Shown here: piece after piece, positions 43,598 to 50,983 of the stretch
How the letters are laid out: every line of letters starts with the position of its first letter
Position numbering within the stretch: the stretch's first letter is position 1
Assembly (NCBI RefSeq): GCF_019218265.1
Contig: NZ_JAHUZE010000006.1
Span: 1-64,000 of the forward strand
From: Maritimibacter dapengensis
Lineage (GTDB): Bacteria > Pseudomonadota > Alphaproteobacteria > Rhodobacterales > Rhodobacteraceae
Length of the DNA: 64,000 bases
Reading direction: 5' to 3'
The notes under the pieces: model-generated
Database searches by the model: none
Seen by the model: only the letters and a program-made list of their open reading frames with translations
What the model was told of the DNA's origin: nothing
Program-made: the position numbers and the translations under genes

Positions 43598-44011
43598 CTA
43601 AGCATCGAGTAACGCATCGATCACCGCGCATTCTGGGGCAGCATCGCCGGTGCATCGCGCAACAGTGTCCGACAGGACGCGCTCGATGCGCTGCAGATCG
43701 GCAATCTTGGCCTGAACGTCAGTCAGATGATCTTCGGCGATGATCTGCACCTCGGCGCATGTCCGGGATCGGTCATCGACCAGCCCAAGCAGCCCGCGAA
43801 CCTCTTCGAGAGAAAAGCCTAGATCGCGGGACCGCATGACGAATTTCAGCCGCTTGACGTGGGCATCGTCGTAGCTTCGGTAGCCCTTCGTACTGCGCGG
43901 CGGGTCCGGCATGATCCCGATTTTCTCGTAATAGCGAATGGTTTCCAGGTTGCAGCCCGTTGCGCGGGCCAAATCGCCCCGCCGAATTGATCTCACGCTT
44001 GTGTTACTCAT
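43598..44011 (-). CDS. merR: MerR, mercury-responsive regulator
   Basis: 137 residues. HTH RRGDLARATGCNLETIRYYE, GIMPDPPRSTKGYRSY, and three Cys (85, 120, 128) matching the Hg(II) ligands Cys82/117/126 of Tn501 MerR. Divergent from merT across a 19-bp-spacer promoter. Confidence 0.93.
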   Translation of the reverse strand: MSNTSVRSIRRGDLARATGCNLETIRYYEKIGIMPDPPRSTKGYRSYDDAHVKRLKFVMRSRDLGFSLEEVRGLLGLVDDRSRTCAEVQIIAEDHLTDVQAKIADLQRIERVLSDTVARCTGDAAPECAVIDALLDA

Positions 44012-44027
44012 TGTGCCGAAAAATCCC

Positions 44028-44058
44028 TTGAGCCTGTATCAACTACAGACCCTAGAAC
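44028..44058 (+). promoter_or_regulatory. mer operon promoter/operator
   Basis: -35 TTGAGC (44028-44033), 19-bp spacer with CTGTA-TCAAC-TACAG dyad, -10 TAGAAC (44053-44058). Classic MerR-controlled layout, 30 bases before merT and 17 bases from the divergent merR start. Confidence 0.85.
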
Positions 44059-44087
44059 GGTGGAAACATCTGTTCAAGGAAGATTCG

Positions 44088-44495
44088 ATGGAACAACATT
44101 TGGCGGAACTTCCGCAATCTCAGTCGCAGAAAATTGGCGACGAAACCACCAAGGGATGGGGCGTGACCGGCCTCGGCGTCCTCGGTGCGCTGGCGATGAC
44201 TTCTTGCTGCATCCTTCCATTGGTGCTGGTCAGCTTTGGCGTGACAGGCGTGTTCATCGCGCAGCTCGGGGCGCTCTATGCCTACAAATGGTACACCTTC
44301 GCGCTGAGCGCCGCGTTTTTGGGATACGGCTTCTACAAGGCTTACAAGCCTGTAGATGCCGAGGCCTGTGCCGATGGCACCTGCGCCCGCCCCATCGACC
44401 GCCGCATCATGCGCGCAACCCTCTGGGCCGCTTCCGCGATTGTCGCTGTCGCCATGATCTTTCCCTACATCACCCCCTTCATCCTGAAATTCTGA
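44088..44495 (+). CDS. merT: MerT-family mercuric ion transporter
   Basis: 135 residues from ATG 44088. Three TM helices; vicinal Cys pair in AMTSCCILPLVLVSFGVTG and a second pair in the loop EACADGTCARP, as in MerT. Takes Hg(II) from MerP to MerA. Confidence 0.93.
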   Translation: MEQHLAELPQSQSQKIGDETTKGWGVTGLGVLGALAMTSCCILPLVLVSFGVTGVFIAQLGALYAYKWYTFALSAAFLGYGFYKAYKPVDAEACADGTCARPIDRRIMRATLWAASAIVAVAMIFPYITPFILKF

Positions 44496-44504
44496 ACGAG
44501 GACC

Positions 44505-44813
44505 ATGACCATGAAGCATCTCCTGTTATCCGCCCTGGCCATCGTCGCACTCTCGACCCCGGCCCTCGCTGAAGAGCGCCAGGTCGAGATCGCCGTCAGC
44601 GAACTGACATGCCCGTCCTGTTCGTTCATTGTTGCCAGCTCGATGCGCGGTGTTCCGTCGGTCGAGATCGCCGCATTCGAGGACGGCCCCGAATACGGGC
44701 AGGGTGTTTACAGCGTGACCTACGATGACGCCGAAACTTCCATCGAAAGCATCATCGGCGCGGTGACGGCCAATGGCTATCCGGCGCAGGTGCTGCCCGA
44801 CACAGCCTCCTGA
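44505..44813 (+). CDS. merP: MerP periplasmic mercury-binding protein
   Basis: 102 residues (or 100 from ATG 44511, better spaced to GAGGA). Signal peptide ending TPALAE and an HMA fold with SELTCPSCSFIVASSM carrying the Hg-binding Cys pair. Confidence 0.93.
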   Translation: MTMKHLLLSALAIVALSTPALAEERQVEIAVSELTCPSCSFIVASSMRGVPSVEIAAFEDGPEYGQGVYSVTYDDAETSIESIIGAVTANGYPAQVLPDTAS

Positions 44814-44817
44814 GCCG

Positions 44818-44857
44818 CCTGCAATGCGTGACAATCTCCTGCAATGCGTGACAATCT
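44818..44857 (+). repeat. 20-bp tandem duplication over a start codon
   Basis: CCTGCAATGCGTGACAATCT occurs twice in direct tandem (44818-44837 and 44838-44857). It gives two ATG codons (44824, 44844). The first opens a frame that stops after 11 codons; the second starts the small membrane protein. A recent slippage event or a translational device. Confidence 0.9.
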
Positions 44858-45095
44858 GATGGGTGGCCTGCTGGCCTTCGGAATAGCAGCTCCGGTCGTG
44901 GTCGTCTGCTGCGGCGGCGGAACTGCCGTGCTTGCAGCGTTGTTCGGCGGCGTTGGGGCTTGGCTCTCTGGAATGAGTGGCATTGCCGTGCTGGTTTTGG
45001 CGGGTCTGACCTACCTGATCGTCCGCGCACTGCGTCGTTCGCAAATGAAACGCGCCTCCGGCCCCGACCCATCACAGAGAAAGACGGCTCCTTGA
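44844..45095 (+). CDS. small vicinal-Cys membrane protein of the mer operon
   Basis: 83 residues, two TM helices. The first holds VVVVCCGGGTAVLAALFGGV, a vicinal Cys pair inside the membrane as in Mer transporters. The basic C-terminus faces the cytoplasm. Not an obvious MerC, MerE or MerF, but probably another Hg(II) transporter. Stop overlaps the merF TTG. Confidence 0.7.
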   Translation: MRDNLMGGLLAFGIAAPVVVVCCGGGTAVLAALFGGVGAWLSGMSGIAVLVLAGLTYLIVRALRRSQMKRASGPDPSQRKTAP

Positions 45096-45478
45096 CTGAC
45101 ACACCTGAAAATTCCGACCGTCTGCTGAAATGGGGGCTTGGCGGTGCGCTCTTCGCCGCGCTCTGCTGCTTTACACCGCTTCTGGTCGTCATCGTCGCTG
45201 GCGTCGGATTGTCGGCCCTCACGGGCTGGCTCGATTACGCCCTGTTCCCGCTGCTGTTTTTCAGCCTCGCCGTGGTGGCACAGGCCCTTTGGCTGCGCGC
45301 TGGCAAACCGGGACCGGCCCCGAAACTTTGGGCCACCGGCCTCGCGGTGGCCCTGTCGATCCTGATCATTCTTCTCGAATTCAGGTTCGCAATACGGATC
45401 ACAATCGGCGTTTTCGCCGCCACAGCACTCTACGCGGTTCTCCTGAACCGTGCGCAAAAGAAAGGATCGCTCTTATGA
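45092..45478 (+). CDS. merF: MerF-like mercury transporter
   Basis: 128 residues from a TTG start (TTGA overlap with the previous stop). LFAALCCFTPLLVVIVAGVG and LSALTGWLDYALFPLLFF match MerF, with two further TM helices, so it is longer than standard MerF (about 80). Only one vicinal Cys pair seen. Confidence 0.82.
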   Translation: MTDTPENSDRLLKWGLGGALFAALCCFTPLLVVIVAGVGLSALTGWLDYALFPLLFFSLAVVAQALWLRAGKPGPAPKLWATGLAVALSILIILLEFRFAIRITIGVFAATALYAVLLNRAQKKGSLL

Positions 45479-45612
45479 TGATGGGATGTTGCACCGCCAC
45501 CGGCATGGTCTTCGGCCTCCTCGGCATGTTGACACCGCTGATCGCCATCGGCGCGGTCATATATCTGCTCGCCGCCAGACCAAAAGACCCCGAACATGGC
45601 GAGGCGCGCTGA
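45475..45612 (+). CDS. 45-residue Cys-Cys membrane peptide
   Basis: Starts MMMGCCTATGMVFGLLGMLT, one TM helix, charged tail RPKDPEHGEAR. ATGA overlap with merF and 1 base before merA, with GGA upstream, so it is translated as part of the operon. Probably helps deliver Hg(II) to MerA, which lacks its own N-terminal HMA domain. Confidence 0.65.
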   Translation: MMMGCCTATGMVFGLLGMLTPLIAIGAVIYLLAARPKDPEHGEAR

Positions 45613-45613
45613 G

Positions 45614-47044
45614 ATGAAAGACCTGAACAAAACCGACGATGAACAGGGCGGCTATGACCTGATCGTTCTTGGGGCCGGATCGGCGGGGTTCTCCGCCGCA
45701 ATTACCGGCGCGGATGCCGGAAAGCGTGTCGCCCTCGTAGGACATGGCACCATCGGCGGAACTTGCGTCAACGTGGGATGCGTGCCCTCCAAGGCGATGA
45801 TCCGTGCGGCAGAGGCCGTGCACTGTGCGGGGGCTGCCAAGCGGTTCCCCGGCCTGTCGGGACGGGCACAAGTGGATGATTGGCAGACGCTCGTTCAGTC
45901 CAAGGACGATCTGGTCACGACCCTGCGCCAGAAGAAATACGCGGACCTTCTGCCGGAATATGAGGATGTCGATTACATCGACGCCGGTCCCGCGCGGCTG
46001 ATCGAAGGTGGCGTGACAGTCGGTGAGCGAACCCTGAAAGCACCGAGGACCATCATCGCCACGGGCGGGCGTCCCGTTCTGCCGACCATCGACGGCATCG
46101 AGGAAATCGGCGCGCTCAACAGCACCAGTCTTCTGGAACTCGAAGTACTGCCGAAAAGCCTGATCTTCATCGGCGCGGGCTACATCGGCGCGGAGCTGGC
46201 CCAGATGATGAGCCGCATGGGCGTGAAGGTCACGCTTGTCGCCCGTTCGCATCTGTTGCCCGGCGCGGAACCAGAGGTCTCGGAGGCATTGGCGGCGGCG
46301 TTCGAGGCCGAAGGCATCACTCTTCTGACCGGGTTAAGCTACGACACTGTGCGCCGCGACGACGCGGGCGTGACACTGCGCGTGATCCAGAACGGAAAGC
46401 CTGTCGAAGTGACGGCGGATCACCTCGTTTCGACCGCTGGCAGGCGGGCCAATACCAAAGATATGGGCCTGGACGCAATCGGCGTGGAAACCGACGCGCG
46501 TGGGTCCATCGTCGTCGGCGAGGACATGCAGACATCGGTGCGCGGCATCTATGCCGCAGGCGATGTGACCGACCGCGACCAGTTCGTCTATATGGCGGCC
46601 TATGGTGCAAAGCTCGCGGCCAAAAATGCGGTTCTCGGCGAAGACCATCGCTACGACAACGCCGCGATGCCCTGGGTGGTGTTTTCCGACCCGCAGGTCG
46701 CGGGCGTCGGTCTCGGTGAAGCCCAGGCGCGGGACGCGGGCCTCGACGTCAAGACGTCCATCGTACCGCTCGATCAGGTGCCGCGCGCACTGGCCGCACG
46801 CGACACGCGCGGATTGATCAAGCTGGTGGCGGACAGAAAGTCCGACCGGCTGCTTGGCGGCCAGATCATCGCGCCCGAGGGGTCCGATACGATCCAGACC
46901 CTCGTTATGGCGCTGAAGTTTGGCATGACCACAAAGGCGCTCGGGGAGACGATCTTCCCCTATCTGACGACCGTGGAAGGGCTGAAGCTGGCGGCGCAAA
47001 CCTTCGATATGGACGTGGCAAAGTTGAGCTGCTGCGCCGGATGA
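45614..47044 (+). CDS. merA: mercuric reductase
   Basis: 476 residues. Reduces Hg(II) to Hg(0) with NADPH. FAD motif LIVLGAGSAGFSAA, redox-active GGTCVNVGCVPSK, NAD motif FIGAGYIGAELAQ, and the C-terminal vicinal pair Cys473-Cys474 (LSCCAG) that receives Hg from the other subunit. The N-terminal NmerA metallochaperone domain is absent. Confidence 0.96.
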   Translation: MKDLNKTDDEQGGYDLIVLGAGSAGFSAAITGADAGKRVALVGHGTIGGTCVNVGCVPSKAMIRAAEAVHCAGAAKRFPGLSGRAQVDDWQTLVQSKDDLVTTLRQKKYADLLPEYEDVDYIDAGPARLIEGGVTVGERTLKAPRTIIATGGRPVLPTIDGIEEIGALNSTSLLELEVLPKSLIFIGAGYIGAELAQMMSRMGVKVTLVARSHLLPGAEPEVSEALAAAFEAEGITLLTGLSYDTVRRDDAGVTLRVIQNGKPVEVTADHLVSTAGRRANTKDMGLDAIGVETDARGSIVVGEDMQTSVRGIYAAGDVTDRDQFVYMAAYGAKLAAKNAVLGEDHRYDNAAMPWVVFSDPQVAGVGLGEAQARDAGLDVKTSIVPLDQVPRALAARDTRGLIKLVADRKSDRLLGGQIIAPEGSDTIQTLVMALKFGMTTKALGETIFPYLTTVEGLKLAAQTFDMDVAKLSCCAG

Positions 47045-47066
47045 AGATCAGGACAAGGACCGGAGA

Positions 47067-48419
47067 ATGAATGAAGACTACGACCTGATCGTCATCGGGG
47101 CGGGCATGGCGGGCGTGGCCGCGGCCAACAAATGTGGCGCGGCAGGATGGCGTGTCGCCATTGTCGATGCGCTGCCCTACGGCGGCACCTGCGCATTGCG
47201 CGGCTGCGATCCAAAGAAAATCCTGCGGCGCGGTGCGGAAATCATGGACGCGGCACGGCTCATGCAGGGCAAGGGGATCGATCCCGGTGATCTGTCGATC
47301 AACTGGGCCGATCTGATGGCACACAAGCGTGGCTTCACCGATCCCGTGCCGGACAAGATGGAAAAGGGCCTGTCGGGCAACGGCGTCGAAACCCTGCATG
47401 GAGCCGCGCGGTTCACGGGAAGCAACACGCTGGAGGTCGATGGAACGGCATATCAGTCGGAACGGTTCCTCGTGGCCGCCGGTGCCATGCCCAGGCCGCT
47501 GAGCTTCACAGGGGCCGATCTCGTGATCGACAGCACGGATTTCCTCAACCTGGAGGCCCTTCCCAATCGGGTTCTTTTTATCGGTGGCGGCTTCGTGTCC
47601 TTCGAGTTTGCGCATATCGCCGCACGGGCCGGAGCCAACCCGATCATCGTGGATCGTGGCGCCCGGCCCTTACGCGGCTTCGATCCCGATCTGGTCGAAA
47701 TGCTGATCGACCGCAGCGGCGGTATCGGCGTGGACCTGATGCGCGAAACCGAAATCGTGTCGGTCTCGGAAGCCAGTAGAGCATTCACTGTCGAGGTGAA
47801 GTCGGGCGATGAAACCCGAACAATCGAAACCGATCTGGTCGTGCATGGCGCGGGCCGTGTGGCAGCCCTGGCCGATCTGAATCTTGAGGCGGCTGGTGTT
47901 GATTACAGCGACAAGGGCATCGTTGTAGCCCCGCATCTGCAAAGCACGACGAACAGCGCGGTCTTTGCCGCCGGAGATTGCGCCGACACCGATGGCATGC
48001 CGCTGACGCCAGTCGCAGTGATCGAAGGGAAGGTCGCGGCCTCCAACATGCTCAAAGACACTCAGACCGCACCGGATTATGCCGGTATTCCTACAGCCGT
48101 CTTCACAGTCCCGGAAGTGGCGCGTGTCGGTATGTTGGAAAGTGAGGCAAGGGACGCCGGGTATGATGTCGATGTTCGGTTCACCGACACTGGCGATTGG
48201 TATTCGAACTACCGGATCGGCGAGACCTCTGCTGCCGCGAAGGTCCTCGTGGACAAGTCGAACGGCAAGATCCTCGGCGCGCACCTGTTCGGCCCGGAAT
48301 ACGGCGAACTGATCAATTTCTTCGGGCTGGCAATCAAGCTGGGCCTGGCGGCCAAGCAACTTAAGTCGATGACGGCGGCCTATCCAAGTGTTGGATCGGA
48401 TTTGGGCTCGCTTCTCTGA
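47067..48419 (+). CDS. MerA-like FAD disulfide oxidoreductase
   Basis: 450 residues of the glutathione reductase/MerA superfamily: LIVIGAGMAGVAAA, redox site YGGTCALRGCDPKK, FIGGGFVSFEFAH, FAAGDCAD. The C-terminal dimer segment reads AAYPSVGSDLGSLL, so the usual His-Glu pair of thiol reductases is missing and so is a MerA-type Cys-Cys tail. Substrate unknown; possibly a low-molecular-weight thiol or metal adduct. Follows merA by 22 bases. Confidence 0.85.
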   Translation: MNEDYDLIVIGAGMAGVAAANKCGAAGWRVAIVDALPYGGTCALRGCDPKKILRRGAEIMDAARLMQGKGIDPGDLSINWADLMAHKRGFTDPVPDKMEKGLSGNGVETLHGAARFTGSNTLEVDGTAYQSERFLVAAGAMPRPLSFTGADLVIDSTDFLNLEALPNRVLFIGGGFVSFEFAHIAARAGANPIIVDRGARPLRGFDPDLVEMLIDRSGGIGVDLMRETEIVSVSEASRAFTVEVKSGDETRTIETDLVVHGAGRVAALADLNLEAAGVDYSDKGIVVAPHLQSTTNSAVFAAGDCADTDGMPLTPVAVIEGKVAASNMLKDTQTAPDYAGIPTAVFTVPEVARVGMLESEARDAGYDVDVRFTDTGDWYSNYRIGETSAAAKVLVDKSNGKILGAHLFGPEYGELINFFGLAIKLGLAAKQLKSMTAAYPSVGSDLGSLL

Positions 48420-48463
48420 ATTTGAAAGATTTTTCGCAATAGACCCGATCCTCCTCGGAACGT

Positions 48464-48802
48464 ATGTCTGGCCCGATGAAGACGGTTCTTATCTACTTCG
48501 CCGCTGCGCTGGCCGAAATTGCCGGATGCTTTGCTTTCTGGGCCTGGTTTCGGCTGGACAAGAGCGTGTTTTGGTTGGCACCGGGCATGCTGTCCCTTGC
48601 CGCTTTCGCCTGGCTACTGGCGCTCAGCCCCGCCGATCAGGCGGGCCGCGCCTATGCAGTCTACGGTGGCGTTTACATCGTATCGTCCCTGCTGTGGCTA
48701 TGGGGCGTAGAAGGGCATCGCCCGGATCAATGGGATGTAGTTGGAGCGGTCATTTGCCTTGTCGGTGCGGGTATTATTCTCTGGGCACCGCGCAGTATTT
48801 GA
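48464..48802 (+). CDS. ynfA: YnfA/UPF0060 family membrane protein (second copy)
   Basis: 112 residues, four TM helices, [14 protein letters not shown] and [12 protein letters not shown]. Clear paralogue of 24634-24960, again beside a MerR-controlled set. Last gene of the mer operon. Confidence 0.9.
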   Translation: MSGPMKTVLIYFAAALAEIAGCFAFWAWFRLDKSVFWLAPGMLSLAAFAWLLALSPADQAGRAYAVYGGVYIVSSLLWLWGVEGHRPDQWDVVGAVICLVGAGIILWAPRSI

Positions 48803-49027
48803 GAGGCAGCCGCAGACGGGGTGAAGCGCTGAATCGTTCGATTAGATCGCCTTTTGGTTCACGCGTTCCGACAACTCGGCGCTGCTTTCCCTCCGCATCG
48901 CGGCTGCGATCAAGCAGGTTTTCTACCGCCCTCGAAAGCAGCGATACATCCTTTACGCAGCATCGGTCAAAGTGGGCTCTTCAGTTACATTCGCCGCGAG
49001 GAGAATGAACGTCAACTCCTGCGAAAC

Positions 49028-50983
49028 TCATCCGTGCTCCGCGATGATAGCTCTCGTTGTCTGAACTGCCGAAGCAAGCGTTGTCCGGTCTGTGTTCGTG
49101 ATACCTAGGCCCTCAACATCAAGCGACAGTTGACCTTGGCCACCTCCGCTTGCAGCAGCACGAGCCGCGCGGCCGCGGGCCTTCGCTGCGCTGACAGGGT
49201 CAGTTTTCGATGCGTTAGGCACATTGTGGCCGACTTCCCGCGGTCCCGCAGCCGCCCGCACTTCCTGCAGTTCTTGCTTCAACCTCTCCACCGTTTCCCG
49301 GGTCTCAGACATCTGCCGATCCCGCCGCAGGCCGTCCTCGTCCGGATATGGGAAGCTTCCCGATTGACAGGCGTGCAGAACCTTCAACGCCGGGTCCTCG
49401 AAATACTTCACCCTTCTTGCCCGGATCGGCATCTGCGCGTCGATCACGAGGATGACCTCGTCGAGGTCCATGCGTCGGGCCTCATCCTCGGTCAGGAGCG
49501 GGGTATCTTCTGTCCTCTCCGAGACGCTGCGCCCTTCGAATGGATTGCGTCCAACAGCACGGGAGCGGGTCACCACACGCTTGGTGGTCTTGCCGACAGC
49601 CTGGCTCAATTCCTCGATGGTCTTCTGCTCGGACGGGGTGAGGTAGAGCTTTACCCCGGCGCCGCCCTGCAGCGACCTGCGGGTGTTTTCACCATAGATC
49701 TCGTCCAGCGCCGGGATCGTCTGGGTCACGATGGCGAGGTTGCCGCCGAAGGAGCGCAGCGTCTTTATGCTTTCGGCGACGATTGGCATTTTCCCGAGCC
49801 GGTCAAACTCGTCGAGCATGATCATCACCGGCCAGGGCTCGTCATCGCCGGGTTCCTGTGCTTGCAGCGAGGCGATCAGGTCCGAGAAGAAGAGGCGGAT
49901 CAGCGGGGCAAGCGGGCGGATCATCTCGGATTCGACCGCAAGATAGATCGCATGTGGGCGACGGCGGATATCCCGGAAGGAAAAGTCAGAGGTCGCGGTG
50001 GCCGCGTCGATCGCGCGGTTGTCCCAGGTGTCGAGACCCGATGTCATGAGAAGCGAGAGGTAGGAGGTGAGGGTGTCGTTGTTGGTCGAGGCCATACGCT
50101 CGAAGATCAGTTTGGCCGAGGTGTTCTTCACCTCCTGCGAACGCTTCAGATATTCCTTCTGCTTGTCGCCCCCCGAGGCGGTGATGCGGTAGATCTCGCC
50201 GATGGTCGGCACGCCGCGCTCGAAGGCCAGAAGACCGGCCGCCACGAACAAGTCGATACCGCCTGCGAGAAGGCCGCTCAGCTTTTCGTTGTCGGTCTGC
50301 AGGAAGAGCTTCGCGGTGAGTTTAAGCTCCATCTGCTGCCGGTCGGGGTTGGTCATGGCAGCAATGCGCGCCAGCGGATTATAGCGATGTGTTGGTCGGT
50401 CCCAGTCGGTCGGCGCGAAGCGGAAAACCTTGTCCCCCATGCTGGCGCGGAAGCGCGAGGTCTCGCGGAAGTTCTCGCCTTTCACGTCGAGCACCACGGC
50501 GGAGCCCTTGTAGGTCAGCAGGTTCGGGATCACGAACCCCACGCCCTTGCCCCGGCCTGTAGGCGCCACGATCAGCGCGTGGGGGAAGGTTTTTGAGACT
50601 AGGAACGGGCGCTTGGATTTCGGGGAGCCGAGCTTGCCCAGAAGGAAGCCACCGTCGGGCTTGGCAAAGAAACCGTTCCTGTTCATCTCGCTGCGGGTCT
50701 GCCAATGCGTCGTCCCGAAGCGGGTCAATGCATCCCCCAGAAGCGTGACGCTCAGCATCAGCGATGCCAGGCCGAAGCCGCCAAGGATGAGGTTCACCCA
50801 GAGGAAGTCCTTCGGCGCAGACTGAGACAGACCCCGATATTCGCGGGCGAGTAGGGTGACGTCGAAACGCGTGGGTGAAAGCCCATAGCGGAACATGACA
50901 AAGCCGGTCGCCACGACATAGCCCATGGCGAGACCGACCAGCACGAGGCTCAACACACCGAGGGCAATCTTGCCTTTATCCAT
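49028..50983 (-). CDS. traG: VirD4/TraG coupling protein
   Basis: 651 residues from ATG 50983 (AAGGGGATC upstream). Two N-terminal TM helices, Walker A IVAPTGRGKGVGFVIPNLL near residue 137, Walker B VMIMLDEFDRLGKMP near 387. Links the relaxosome to the T4SS and pumps the DNA. Overlaps the relaxase gene by 8 bp. Confidence 0.95.
   Translation of the reverse strand: MDKGKIALGVLSLVLVGLAMGYVVATGFVMFRYGLSPTRFDVTLLAREYRGLSQSAPKDFLWVNLILGGFGLASLMLSVTLLGDALTRFGTTHWQTRSEMNRNGFFAKPDGGFLLGKLGSPKSKRPFLVSKTFPHALIVAPTGRGKGVGFVIPNLLTYKGSAVVLDVKGENFRETSRFRASMGDKVFRFAPTDWDRPTHRYNPLARIAAMTNPDRQQMELKLTAKLFLQTDNEKLSGLLAGGIDLFVAAGLLAFERGVPTIGEIYRITASGGDKQKEYLKRSQEVKNTSAKLIFERMASTNNDTLTSYLSLLMTSGLDTWDNRAIDAATATSDFSFRDIRRRPHAIYLAVESEMIRPLAPLIRLFFSDLIASLQAQEPGDDEPWPVMIMLDEFDRLGKMPIVAESIKTLRSFGGNLAIVTQTIPALDEIYGENTRRSLQGGAGVKLYLTPSEQKTIEELSQAVGKTTKRVVTRSRAVGRNPFEGRSVSERTEDTPLLTEDEARRMDLDEVILVIDAQMPIRARRVKYFEDPALKVLHACQSGSFPYPDEDGLRRDRQMSETRETVERLKQELQEVRAAAGPREVGHNVPNASKTDPVSAAKARGRAARAAASGGGQGQLSLDVEGLGITNTDRTTLASAVQTTRAIIAEHG

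Noticed and set aside
47067-48419. second mercuric reductase
   Set aside because: It lacks the C-terminal Cys-Cys tail needed for Hg(II) transfer, so it is called only MerA-like.
49130-50596. 488-codon rightward frame
   Set aside because: Antisense to traG, His/Arg-rich composition of a shadow frame.
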